DNA from: Asterochloris sp. CNOR1
Lineage: Eukaryota > Chlorophyta > Trebouxiophyceae > Trebouxiales > Trebouxiaceae
Assembly: GCA_963969365.1 (NCBI GenBank)
Contig: OZ017760.1
Coordinates: forward strand, 2,232,001-2,296,000
DNA: 64,000 nt
Direction: 5' to 3'
A program made the translations under genes and the position numbers. Of the stretch, positions 24,401 to 34,400 are shown piece by piece (positions within the stretch are counted from its first letter, which is position 1; every line of letters begins with the position of its first letter). Under the pieces are notes generated by a model. It had not been told where the DNA came from and did no database searches. It saw nothing but the letters and a program-made list of their open reading frames with translations.

Positions 24401-27400
24401 TCATCAGGTGCCTGGCAGCCAGACCGCCAGGGCTCATGGTGAGGGCTGCCGCTTGCATTCGCTTGCATAGTCCACTGTGCCCAGGTGCATGGCGGCCAGA
24501 CCACTAGGGCTCATGGTGAGGGCTGTCGCTTGCAGACGCTTGCATGGTCCACTCCCCCCAGGTGCCTGGCAGCCAGACCGCTAGGGCTCATGGTGAGGGC
24601 TGTCGCTTGCAGTCGCTTGCACAGTCCACTGTCATCAGGTGCATGGCAGCCAGACCGCCAGAACTCATACTGTAGGCTCCTGCATGCATGATCCACTCAG
24701 GCTAGGGCTTGGGAGCAGGCTGCTGCCTGCATGATCCACTCAGGCCAGGGCTCATGAGAAGGGCTGCTGCTTGCATGATCCACTCAGGCTAGGGCTTGGG
24801 AGGCAGGCTGCTGCTTGCATGATCCCTCAGGCTAGGGCTTATGAGGAGGGCTGCTTGCATGGTCCACTCAGGCTCCATGACTGGGGGTCTGACCCCTCAC
24901 AACTTCAACTTCTAGTGAGCTCGTCAGCGAGCACTGTCGTCACCTGGTCCACATAATGGTTACTGATTGGGTTTGTTCTTATATATGCTTATGATACTGC
25001 TGCTCAAAGCTGCTTGTGCTTCTCGCGTGCTTCTTGCCTGTGGCACAGCACCAGCATCACACAAGCCAGCCAGCAGGATTACACGGCTTGTGGTGGGTGC
25101 ACACAGTACAGGCCTGTGTCAACAGCGCTATATCCCCCATGGGTAGGATGTTTCTTGAGAAAGCAAAACAGCATCGCTCGCACTGCAAAGCTTGTGGTGG
25201 TTGCAGGCAGTGCAGACCTGTGTCAACAGCAATAGATCCCCCATGGGTACGATATACTTGAGAGAGCAGAGCAGCGCCGCCCGCACCGCACAGCTCCTGT
25301 GCACCGCCACTGCTCAGCCGGATCTGCCTCTGCTGCTGTAGGCGCCACTGTACAGCCCCTTCCTCTACCTGCCCAAGCCTGCCTTCAGCAGCGATGAGGC
25401 GGCGGCCATGCCTCGCTCAATGTCAGGGGACCAGGACGGCGGCCTTTCGCGCTCAGGGTCTCAGATAGGGTCTGTGCAGGGAGGGCCCACGCAGCCCAAC
25501 TTGCTGGGCCGCAGCTTCAGCGAGTTCTGCAGCAGCATTGCCCTCAGCGTGCGCGAGGTGAGGCATCAGCAGCAAGGCTGCACTTACAGTCGTGTCGGTA
25601 CGTGCAAGGCAGGCACCAGCATGATGGTGCAGCACCCACAAGGGGCTGCTGTGCCTGCAACCACCTGATGCTCCAACCCTCCTAAACACAACTCCAATCA
25701 GCAGCAAGCACCAGTGGACCCTGACTCACACAATCTTGCTACCCTCTTGGCTGTGCTGGGATCTGGGGCAAGTCAAACAGGCAATGGATACTCACTGACC
25801 CCAAACCAACACACACCTTCAACCAGTCTCTGCTGTGCTGGAATCTGGGGCATTCGCATGTCGCACTGGCAGCAGGCACCAGCAAACCCCCTACCCCACA
25901 CACATCCCTCAACCAGTCTCTGCTGCAGGGGTCTGGGGCATCACTTAGTGACCTGGCCTCCCCCTCCAGCTCCGGGCAGCTGCCGCAGAGTCCGCGCCAG
26001 TCTTCTGAAGTCATTGGAGGCAGCCAAGGATCCCCGTCGGTGCGCCTGCATGCTGCTGATGGGCCATACTGTGTGATGACTGGTTACCCATTGAAGCTGT
26101 TCATGCTCTTCTTCTAAGCCTTTTGCAGACGCAGCTTCCCAGCACTGCACAGCCAGCTTTGTGTGCTTCTGCCCCTCCATTGCAGGTTTGGAGTGTTGAT
26201 GGGACTCCTCGGTGGCACCTGTAAAGGAAGGAGGCCGCTGGTGCATGCCAGCTCAGCAGAGCAGCACCTTTTGCCCAGCATCGCCTGTGCATGGTGTCAC
26301 AGTGAATTGTCCCAGCTCTCCTTGTGTCAACGTAGCTCCGATGAAGCGCCACCAGCATGCATCATGCATGCATCTTTTCCGCAGCCAAACAAGGGGATGC
26401 TCAAACTGGTGCCTGCAATCCATCACTTTTGCACGCTGTCAGGAGTCAATCAGCAGTCGCTGACCCTTGTCATACCCCACAGGAACACGGGCTGGGCCAA
26501 GGCAGCAGGGCCCAGTCGGGCAGCCGTCGCGCCCGCACCGAGCGCCAGCGCAGTCGCCAGCAACTGGACACCAAGTTCCGCTCCCATTTCAAGCAGGTGA
26601 GGGCCGTTGTCTCTGTCACAGCCGGTGCATGCCACTGGAGTCCACCAGGAGGAACACGCATGAATGCCTGATGCCTCTCGCACCCAAGCCTGGTGGGTTT
26701 ATACGTCCCTGACACGGCTGGTGCATGCCACCAAACTGCACTCAGAGAGCCTGATGGCTTTCCATTTTCACATTGGTGAAGCCCGGTTTTGCGGACGCAG
26801 GAACCGGTAAAGTTGCCCTTTGCAGCGATACTGCATATGTTGTATGCACCTCTGCTTTGGTGGGCTTCAAGGCTGCTGGCACAGAGTGCTGCATCAGTCA
26901 ACTCTCCTGCTTCAGAGCTGCATGGTGCAAGGCTCTCTGTCTTGGTGGACTTGGCATGTTGTCCTGTCTCCTCAGCACGCTGCGTCCAGTCAACCCCCGT
27001 TCACCAAGCCCAAGCCTGAACGGTGCAGGGCCCCCTGCTGCGCTTTGGGTGGCCGCAGCTGGAGGCCAACTTTGGGCAGTGGACGGCTCGTTGCTGCCAG
27101 CAGAGCCTCCTCGAAGCAGCCTACTTTGCGGGGCACCTGGCTCTGCTGGCAGCCCTGCTCTGTGCGGCCGCAGCGGCGCCTCTGCTATGGCCTCAGCCCA
27201 TGCTGCCCAGCAGCAAGGGGCAGGCCGAGGCAGCAGCGTGGCTGAGTGTGCACAATGACGTGGCAGCCGGCAGGTCCGCCGGGGTGGAGGCGCAGCAGGG
27301 CTCCAGCCAGCTGCACCCGCCTGGCAGCAGCTGGGACGACTACAGAACGGTCAAACACCTCGAGCTTGATTTAGACGGACAGGCGGCACTTCGCCGCCAA

Positions 27401-29186
27401 CCAGACAAAGCACATACGGCGGGCAGCAGCTCAGAGCGTCCTGTGCTGCTGTTCTTTCTGGCAGCTGCTGCTGAGGCTCTCAGGGGGCAGCCTGCTCTCG
27501 GTGCTGCTGCTGCGCTGGGTGGGGGGGTGTGGGGAGCAGCGCTGGCGCTGAGGCGGTGGTCCCCCCACGGGTACCGTCGATGCAGGGGCAGCCTGTTGGT
27601 GGCAAACAGCTTGATCAGGTGAGATGGGGACGGGCTGCCATCTACTGCTGTCCGGCTGCTCAGTGTTCAGGACTTGGGCCCTGAGGCTACAATAAGTCGT
27701 CAACCGGGATTGTCTGTGTGCGGGGTTCCTGTGTCACAGCGCAGTCGGCACTGTGCACCTGTGCGTATGCAGTCTTCAGGACTTGGGCCTTCAGGCTGCA
27801 GTGAGTCCTGCCAAACACAGCTTCTGTACTGCAGTCCTGCATCAAGCCTCACCCGACAACCTGAAGCTGCATGCTTGCAGCAAGCACCGCGGCATCCACT
27901 TCACCCATCCCTCCCGCCAGTTTCCTTACCGCTTACAGGCACACAGCTCAGCCAAGCAGTCCTGCCTAGATGGGGTTGCTGGTCGACCACCCCAGCTCCC
28001 ATCTTGCTCTGCAGAGCGTGGCTGATCCCTCTGATTAGCGTTTACCCAGGCTGGGCTACCTGCAGGTGGTCATACTGTCTGGCTCATCTTAACCAGGCCC
28101 ACCCCTCGCCAGAACCTTCATCCTGCACTGTGCAGGGCGTGCCTGATTCGCTGCACCCTGGGTGACACCTCCCATCTTGCACTGTGCAGGGCGTGGCTGG
28201 TTCGCTGCACCCTGGCTGACACCTCCCATCTTGCACTGTGCAGGGCATGGCTGATCCGCTACACCCTGGTCAGCGCTCATCCCGGCTGGGCCCACCTCCA
28301 GGTGGTGCTGCTGGCTGCAGACGCCCTGGCTGTGGCGCCGCCCTTCCACCTGCAGGCAGCCATGGACGGGGCTGCTGTGGCCATCGTAGGCAGCGCGCTG
28401 CTGCAGCCAGGCTGCCAACCCATCCCAGCTGTGAGCACCCTACACCCTAAACCCTAAGCACCCCAAACACCGGCCCTCGTGCTGCGAGTGGGCCAGGTGT
28501 CTGGGCAAGCGCCTCGACCCTTGCTGAACACCCAGTGCAGCTTACTCTAGTGGGCCCTAGGCACGCCCCACACCTGGGGCATGACCTGTGTACTCTCTGC
28601 GGAGCAGACAGCACTACAGCAGCCTCCAGTGTGTGCAAAGCAAGCAAGCAGTGCATGGGTCACTGCTGACCTAGCGGTCACAGTCCTGCGCCTCAGGGCC
28701 CTCATGGCCCCCGCTAGCTGATCCACATGCTGGTGTACACTGCTAACTGTTTTGACATACCATGCGCCCACACAGACATGGTTTCCCAGGCAGGACCCAG
28801 CGAGAAGGGCAGCTACCAGGCCTGTGCAGCTGCTGTGGCCAGCGCTCTGCTGCTGCTGGCTTTCTGCTGGCAGCGAGGGAGGTGTCAATGCTGCACAGGC
28901 GCTGTCTCAGCTGCTGCTGTGTGCGTCACTGCCGCGTACAGGGCATCCCTGTCGCGCTGGGCTGCATCTATGTCTGGCTGCCCTGCAGGCGCTGGCCCTG
29001 TTGCTGCTGTGCACGGCTCTGCTGCTGTCCACATCACGGCTGCGCCGCCGAGAGCAGCGTCTCCGCGCAGCCTTTGCCCGGAGGGTGCAGGCGCGGCACG
29101 CCGACAAGCATCGGGCCCCCAGAGCCAGCTACAGCATGGCTCGCCTCATGACCGCCGGCAGGACCAACTCCTCTCGCTCAGCCTGA
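15453..29186 (+). CDS. Very large Ser/Pro-rich protein with C-terminal membrane helices, unidentified
   Basis: N-terminal exons 15453-15530 (MPAEPAVGSVWELLEETDAT), 15684-15775 and 16229-16344 join in phase. A second phase-consistent chain is 18233-18522, 19031-19105, 19400-19444, 19724-20532, 20802-21082, 21665-21835, 22202-22375, about 22766-23015, about 23293-23461, about 23751-23903, 25342-25557, about 25928-26040, 26482-26596, 27026-27618, 28244-28430 and a last exon pair ending at 29186. A further exon near 17290-17570 (LSAPRSVMLMQRFEGM) lies between. The middle is low-complexity Ser/Pro/Gly/Ala. The C-terminus has RFGWPQLEANFGQW, then hydrophobic helices (AYFAGHLALLAALLCAAAAA; VVLLAADALAVAPP; ALALLLLCTALLL) and a basic tail. 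I do not recognise the family. Exons between 16344 and 18233 are the least certain, so two genes are not excluded. Confidence 0.6.
16660..16890 (+). repeat. Imperfect two-copy tandem repeat
   Basis: The stretch near 16665-16770 (gggacatcgctgccaggcaa) recurs at 16804-16885 (gggacgtcgctgccgggcaa), both followed by related gctgtcagtgctgg or agctggcagtgcc text. Both copies can encode GTSLPGKAV before a stop, so at most one is used as exon. Confidence 0.65.
21769..22865 (+). repeat. Tandem duplication of about 545 bp giving a duplicated in-frame exon
   Basis: Copy 1 is about 21769-22310 and copy 2 about 22311-22865. Each runs from the exon text agcgggagcctcccgctgac through an intron into the next exon start gtactctgcagcc. 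As a result exon 22202-22375 encodes RYSAATARLERYS followed by SGSLPLTAGSPLGSDRLPEA. The exon before it ends in SGSLPLTAGSPLGSDRLPDA and the exon after it starts RYSAAAARLERCS. Splice phases match, so the duplication added a whole exon to the protein. Confidence 0.88.
23944..24670 (+). repeat. 77-bp minisatellite, about 9.4 copies
   Basis: Units start with aggtgc at 23944, 24021, 24098, 24175, 24252, 24329, 24406, 24483, 24560 and 24637, exactly 77 bp apart. Each unit contains agggctcatggtgagggctg (donor-like gtgagg), then cgcttgcag and a distal caggtg (acceptor-like). It lies in the intron 23904-25341 of the large gene. Open frames here (62-110 codons, both strands) are repeat artefacts. Confidence 0.97.
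24685..24880 (+). repeat. Second minisatellite, about 44-bp unit, five copies
   Basis: Units begin tgcatgatccactcaggc or a close variant at 24685, 24728, 24772, 24816 and 24856, each followed by agggcttgggag or similar and ggctgctgc. It directly follows the 77-bp array and is unrelated to it except for the shared tgcatg(g/a)tccact core. Confidence 0.9.
25078..25300 (+). repeat. Two-copy tandem repeat of about 113 bp in an intron
   Basis: The stretch from 25083 (ggcttgtggtgggtgcacac), then caggcctgtgtcaacagc, recurs from about 25190 (agcttgtggtggttgcaggc), then cagacctgtgtcaacagc. Both include atcccccatgggta. It ends just upstream of the exon acceptor at 25341. Confidence 0.85.
25744..25927 (+). 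repeat. Two decayed copies of the exon start at about 25928
   Basis: The true acceptor and exon start is ctctgctgcaggggtctggg. Upstream stand ggctgtgctgggatctgggg (about 25749) and ctctgctgtgctggaatctg (about 25829). Both have lost the ag acceptor. The intervening caccttcaaccagtctctgc and catccctcaaccagtctctg also match. Confidence 0.85.
28008..28243 (+). repeat. Three decayed copies of the exon start at 28244, two spaced exactly 54 bp
   Basis: tgcagg acceptors at 28131 and 28185 precede the true one at 28239. Each is followed by gcgtg(c/g)ctg(a/g)ttcgctgcaccctgg, against gcatggctgatccgctacac in the exon. A longer, older copy at about 28010-28085 (gagcgtggctgatccctctg, then ggtcatactgtctgg) parallels the first 70 bases of the exon but has a stop. 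Confidence 0.88.
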
Positions 29187-29797
29187 GGCGTCCTGTGGAA
29201 GCAAAGGCAGGACGGAGCCCCCTCCATCAGCACACAAGCAGCTGCAATGCAAAGTTGTACAACCTGTTCAAGTCACAGCATTGAAATTTGCCTTGCCTGG
29301 GCCGGTGTGTTCACTGCCAAAGAAACCCTCCCCGTTACTGTGGTGAATTTGATGGCTCAGCTGCCCTGTGTCTAGGTGCACACCCATCTCCCTGTTTACC
29401 CTTAGCCAGCTGCCATTAGCTACACCTTATTAGCTACGCAACCACGTGCCTTATTGATATTCATCCCCCCTTTATTTCCTGCTTTCAAACGTGGGGACTT
29501 TGAAAGGACTGCCCCAAGCCCCCAGCCAGCTCTTGTGCTGCAAAGCACATGGTTGCCTGTCTGGCAATGCCCATGTGAAGCCGTGAGGTCTGCTGCCGAT
29601 TGCACTGGCACAGCAGGCACCCCTCCCTCAACCCCCTTTCTTGTCACACCAGTGAAATGAGGCGACAATAGTGAAACAACATTTGTGGGAGTGGCATACA
29701 TGTATAGGAGAATACAGAGGGGACAGGATTCGTTGTGAAGCGCATGCGTTTCAAGTTTTGCTTCTTGCAGCACACAAAGTAAGAGGGGCAGCGTCCA
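29187..29797. other. Convergent intergenic region
   Basis: 3' flanks of the large plus-strand gene and the minus-strand Yippee-like gene. AT-richer than its surroundings near 29400-29480. No gene seen. Confidence 0.55.
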
Positions 29798-30962
29798 CTA
29801 GCAGGCAAGTACTTGAGTCTGGGGCGGCTGCCGTTGCCGTGCAATTGCAGGTGGGGGCTGAGCGTCATCTTCCACCAAATCAGCCTGGGACTGGCGCACC
29901 AGGCTGCAGCCAACCTTGTACTGCTGGTCCTGCATGAATGACAACAGGGAAGATCTTGAACATAAGCCTGTGCAGGTTGTGGAGCCATCCAGACTATGAG
30001 CCAGCCAGCCAAGTGACATGCGCTGTGAACATGAGACCATCCATCAATTGGGTCAGCAGTGGAAGGGCAGCACCTCCTGACTGGACTGCCGGGTGCCCTG
30101 CAGCACCACAGCAGCATCGGCCCTGCACTTGGCTTGAATGAGGCCAGCGACCAGGCAACTCACTGGGTTGCTGATGCAATGGGGGAGAGTATTGCACCCC
30201 GAGGGCAGCAGGGGACCAGAAAAGCAGAGCGCCAACTGCCAAGGCAGCATCTGCCCTGCATGTCCTGGGGCAGCCAAGCTGAGCCAGCCATGGCAGTGCA
30301 AGCTTGTGCTGGACGCCTTCAAGAAGTACTGCGTACCCCTCAACATGCGCAGCCAGCTCTGACGGTGTCTTGTCAGCACGTCATGCCACCACAATGGTGT
30401 GACACTGCACCTGTTAGGGCAGCCACCAGGCAGCTCACCAGGTTGCTGATGCAAGGGGGAAATGTGTTGCAGCCCGATGGCAGAGGTAACGGCAGTTGCA
30501 GCAGGGCAGCTCACCGGGTTGCTGGCGCGGAGGTACTGCCACCCGATGGCTGCATGGCAGCACTTGCAGCGTATGTCGATTAGGGAGTAGTGCCCACTGC
30601 TTAGGGTCTCCTCACGCACCTGGCCCCGCTGCTCCAGATTGACGGTCTGGCGCAGCAGGTAGGCAGGCTCCTGCAGGCATGCCATGCGTATGCAGGGGGC
30701 AAAGCCACTGCCTCTGGACAGGCCAGCTAGCTCCTGCCATGGTACCCAAACAGGCTTCGTCTCCCACAGCTGCGCTTCGGCCTGGGCCCAGCCTGATGGC
30801 ATCATGCAGGTCGCAACCCACAAGGACAGGTCGTCTTGCCCGAAACATCGTCTGCAACAGCAAGCTCACGCATCACAGCTCCCAGCTGGCGGAGAGTTGT
30901 GCCTCACCTGTGCGCCCATGTACCCCTCCCACACAAGCGAAGCGAATGGCGCAATGTCACAC
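29798..30962 (-). CDS. Yippee-like zinc-binding protein (5' end not resolved)
   Basis: Three exons on the minus strand join in phase: 30908-30962 (CDIAPFASLVWEGYMGAQ), 30515-30670 (EPAYLLRQTVNLEQRG, then HYSLIDIRCKCCHAAIGW) and 29798-29929 (DQQYKVGCSLVRQSQADL, then a Gln/Pro-rich tail and stop at 29798-29800). The order AYL-x-VNL, DI-x-C-x-x-C, IGW-x-Y, then QxYKxGxxL is the Yippee fold, in which two CxxC pairs bind one zinc; the second pair is CKCC. The first CxxC pair must lie in an upstream exon, between 30963 and about 31400, that I could not place. Family members are small proteins with roles in cell cycle, development or ubiquitin-linked recognition; the job here is unknown. The gene lies in the same direction as trpB. 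Confidence 0.85.
30150..30514 (-). repeat. Two decayed copies of a Yippee-gene exon end inside its intron
   Basis: The true exon edge on the plus strand reads gcagctcaccgggttgctgg and then acccgatggctgcatgg. Copies stand at about 30429-30488 (gcagctcaccaggttgctga, then gcccgatggcagag) and 30155-30212 (gcaactcactgggttgctga, then ccccgagggcagcag). Both still hold a gtgag-type donor on the minus strand. Confidence 0.85.
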
Positions 30963-31428
30963 CTGCACATATCAGAAGTGCTCGGTGTGCAGAGGAGCCC
31001 ATGCACAGGCAACTCCATGCCAACACCACTTTTGGCCCAAGGGCGAGTTTGTGACATCAGGTTCACGGCGAAACATGAAGTTTGTATGCCTACCCACAGC
31101 AGGAGCACGTGAATCTAGGCTCATCAGCAGTATTGACAAAGTGCAGGAATGGTCGCCCCATGTAAATGAACTATGCTTGCGTGCCCTGCCCTCGGCTGGA
31201 ATCCAATTTCTTGGTTGTTGCAGGTCATGCAGATCAGAGGAGAGAGCGCCGGAAATTATAGCTATGGGATACTGAATACATGAAGCTGGAGGGAAATCTT
31301 TGGTAGGTTGTTTTGGGACTGCACAGGACGTCCCATCTTAGGAGCTCCTCAAGATATGAGACTCAACGAGATGTTAATGAATTGATGGAGACAGAATGCA
31401 GGTCCCAAGAACAGGGTCGAGGCACAAA
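30963..31428. other. Region holding the unresolved 5' end of the Yippee-like gene
   Basis: The first exon and promoter of the minus-strand Yippee-like gene must lie here, just downstream of the trpB stop codon. No exon could be placed with confidence. Confidence 0.4.
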
Positions 31429-34400
31429 TCACTCAATAGTGAGCTCCTTCAGGTACTCGGCGGCAGTATTGACGTCCTTGTCACCTGCACAGCATGCCAG
31501 CACCAGCTTGGCCATCTCAGCATGAATGAAGCCCACTTTCACGCAGCAAAGCCATGTGCCTGCACTCCCCACCTCTGCCTGACAGGTTGATCACAATTGT
31601 CGTCCCATTCTTCAGCTGGGGGCAGAGCTCCTGCAGCAAGCCATGTGGTCAGGCAGAGGCCTCCACAGACCATTCAGAGATGGCCCAGATCGCAAGTCAC
31701 CCCAGCACAGTCACACCGACCACACCAGGACCAGGACTGGCAGGAAAAGGTGGAACGACTCCCCTCACATGTAAAAACATTCAGGTCACCGGCAGACATC
31801 GGCGCCCATCCGCAGATGTTTGTAGTCGTGTGAGGCCGTTGCAATATGTTCCAGCTGCCCTATGCACACTCAACGTCCCTCCAGCCCAACAACTGCTGCC
31901 AGCTCCAGGCGACCAGGGCATGCCCAACTCCTGCTTAAGATGCGCTCAGGCACGGACCTCCAGGTACATGACAGCTGGTGGGGTCTCCAGCGTGGCATTG
32001 ATGCCTTCCGGCAGCAGGATGCACTAGCTACACCCTGTCTTTACCACACAACTGCTGAGCCAAGCAAATCCTTCTGTGCATGTGCAACGCGCCATGTCTG
32101 TAGGTGATGCAACTTGACTGCTCTTGGTACACTCTGCCCCATGGAGGCTGCCTGGCAGGCAGCAGTGCCCACCTCCAGGTAAGCAAAAGCGTGCGAGGTC
32201 TCCAGCGCGGGGATGATGCCCTCCAGCCGCGACACGCGCACAAAGGCGTCCAACGCCTGCTTGTCAGTCACGGCAAAGTATTCAGCGCGCCCAATCTCGC
32301 TGAGGTAGCTGTGCTCGGGGCCGATGCCGGGATAGTCCAGCCTGCAGGTCATGACAGGTGGTCAGCATATTTGTATCATCCAAATGAAGGCGCTGGCTGA
32401 CATTGCCAAACAATGCAGGCGGTGGCATGCCAGCCTGTGCTGGAGACACAGCTCCTTACAAGCAACGCTGGCACAGCAGCCTGGACGCTCACACCGCGGT
32501 GGTGCTGTGGAGTTTGATTGGTTGCCCATTGGCACGGACCAGCAGAGGTCCAGGAGGAACCTGAGCCTGCAACCTGCTGCGCCCCTCAGCATGCAGGCCC
32601 TGTCTTGCCATGAGGCTCCGTGAAATGCAGTCTTGTCCTTGAGCCTCCTGCAGCTCCCCAATCAGCCCGAGCAGGCATCTGAGAGACCCAGCCAAGCCAA
32701 TCTCACACCTCGCGCCCCAAGTAGCAACATCTGCTCACCCTGCACTGATGGAGTGGGGGTCAATGACCTGCCCCTCAGCGTCTTGGAGGAGGAGGCTGAA
32801 GCTGCCGTGCAGGACGCCTGGGGAGCCCTTGGTGATGGTGGCTGCATGCTTCTGAGTGTCCACCCCCTCGCCTGCAGCCTCCACCCCTGGAGCAGCCAGC
32901 AGAGTGGCAGTCAATTGAGCCACAGCGCATGTGATGGTACATGACATGGGCATGGGCATTCCCCTGCCCACAGTGTACATTCCAGCAGCAGGCACCAGAA
33001 GGGAAATGATATGGAACAGTGTGGATGGCGATGCCTTGCCTTCGTCCTCACCCCTGCAGATCAATACCTCAAGCTGTTGCGGCATTAGGTACATAATCAA
33101 ACACAGCACGATCTTGCCCTCACATAATCCCCTACAGCAGCTTCCTACAGTGCTTGTGTAACAGGCCTAAGGGCGACAAAGCCCAGCACAGCAGGTGGCA
33201 TGCCCACCAAGACCAGGGAGCTGCCCAACACCGTCTGTCAGCACAGCAGCTATTGCCATTGTGAGATGCAAAGCTCTAACAGGGCGCCGTGCTTGCGCAA
33301 GCAAGATTGGCCGGCTGGAAGCCTCAGCTTACCTATGAGGCGCACATGGGCATCGTCTACGAACTCATGGAAGAGGCCAATGGCATTGGAACCCCCGCCA
33401 ACACAGGCCAGCAGAACGTCAGGGTCCCGTCCCAGCTTCTCCAGGCACTGCTGCCGCGTCTCGCGCCCGATGACCGCCTGGAAGTCGCGCACCTGCAGCA
33501 CTTTGGAGATGATATGAGTGAGCTGTTTCTGTGCCAGATGAGCCGCTTGCCAGCAGTCCTCAAGCACAGATGATTGCATCACTCCTGAGTTGTTGCATGC
33601 CTGCAGGGAACGCCATGAGTGAGCTGTTCACAGTGACAAGGAATGCCCAAAGGAGAGATTTATGCTTGCTCCTGCCAGTCTTTCCAGCTGATCACCCCTG
33701 CTCACCATCATGGGGTAGGGGTGGGGCCCAGCAGCCGACCCCAGAATGTAGTGGGTGTCCTCGCAGTTGGTCACCCAGTCGCGGATGGCCTCTGATGTGG
33801 CGTCCTTCAGGGTGGCGGTCCCGCTGTTCACAGGGCGCACTTCTGCGCCCAGCAGGCGCATGCGGAACACATTGAGCTTCTGACGCTCCATGTCCTGTGG
33901 CAGGCACAGTCAGACTTCAGTGAGTGACAGGGAATGATAGGATAAAGGCTGATGATGGGGTAAGTCAGCAAATGATGGATTAGCTGGCTGCCCTGCAGGC
34001 ATGTGCTGAAGCTGGCCGAAGCTGTCTGTCGCCCCACCCGGGCACCCTCAGCTGGTGGTGCAAGCCGCACCGCAGGCATGGAGAAGCGCAGCGTTGGTGC
34101 TGTAAGGTCTGGGCTTTGCAGCAACAACTCAGTCCCAGAATGCAGAGACATCGACTTGAGCTTCTGGCGCTTCATGCCCTGTGGTGGGCACAACATTTAC
34201 TGCCTCTGGCTTGCTGCTGACCGACAAACCCCCTCTATCCAGGGTCTGTGTCATTTGCATGCAAGGAGGGGGTTTGGGCCGGTGGGTGGCATGAAGGCGG
34301 CGATGATCTGGAGGCCAGCTCAGGCTGCACTGGTTGCACAAGGCCTGCACCCTGCTGCCGGTGCGCTGCAAGGACAGCCTGAGACATGGCAACTTCATGA

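Noticed and set aside
23972-24696. Many 60-110-codon frames on both strands
   Set aside because: All arise from the 77-bp minisatellite; the period is not a multiple of three, so frames overlap in step with the array.
28438-28460. Telomere-like text (accctaaaccctaa)
   Set aside because: Only about two units, inside an intron of the large gene. Too short to call an interstitial telomere.
30270-30345. Possible Yippee exon reading HVEGYAVLLEGVQ
   Set aside because: It resembles the family's YKEGxxxLE strand, but the downstream exon (DQQYKVGCSL) fits better, joins in phase and ends in a stop. This may be another echo.
30053-30823. Minus-strand frame of 256 codons as a single-exon gene
   Set aside because: Only 30515-30670 of it matches Yippee. 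The true continuation (DQQYKVGCSL) is in another exon, and the rest consists of decayed junction copies.
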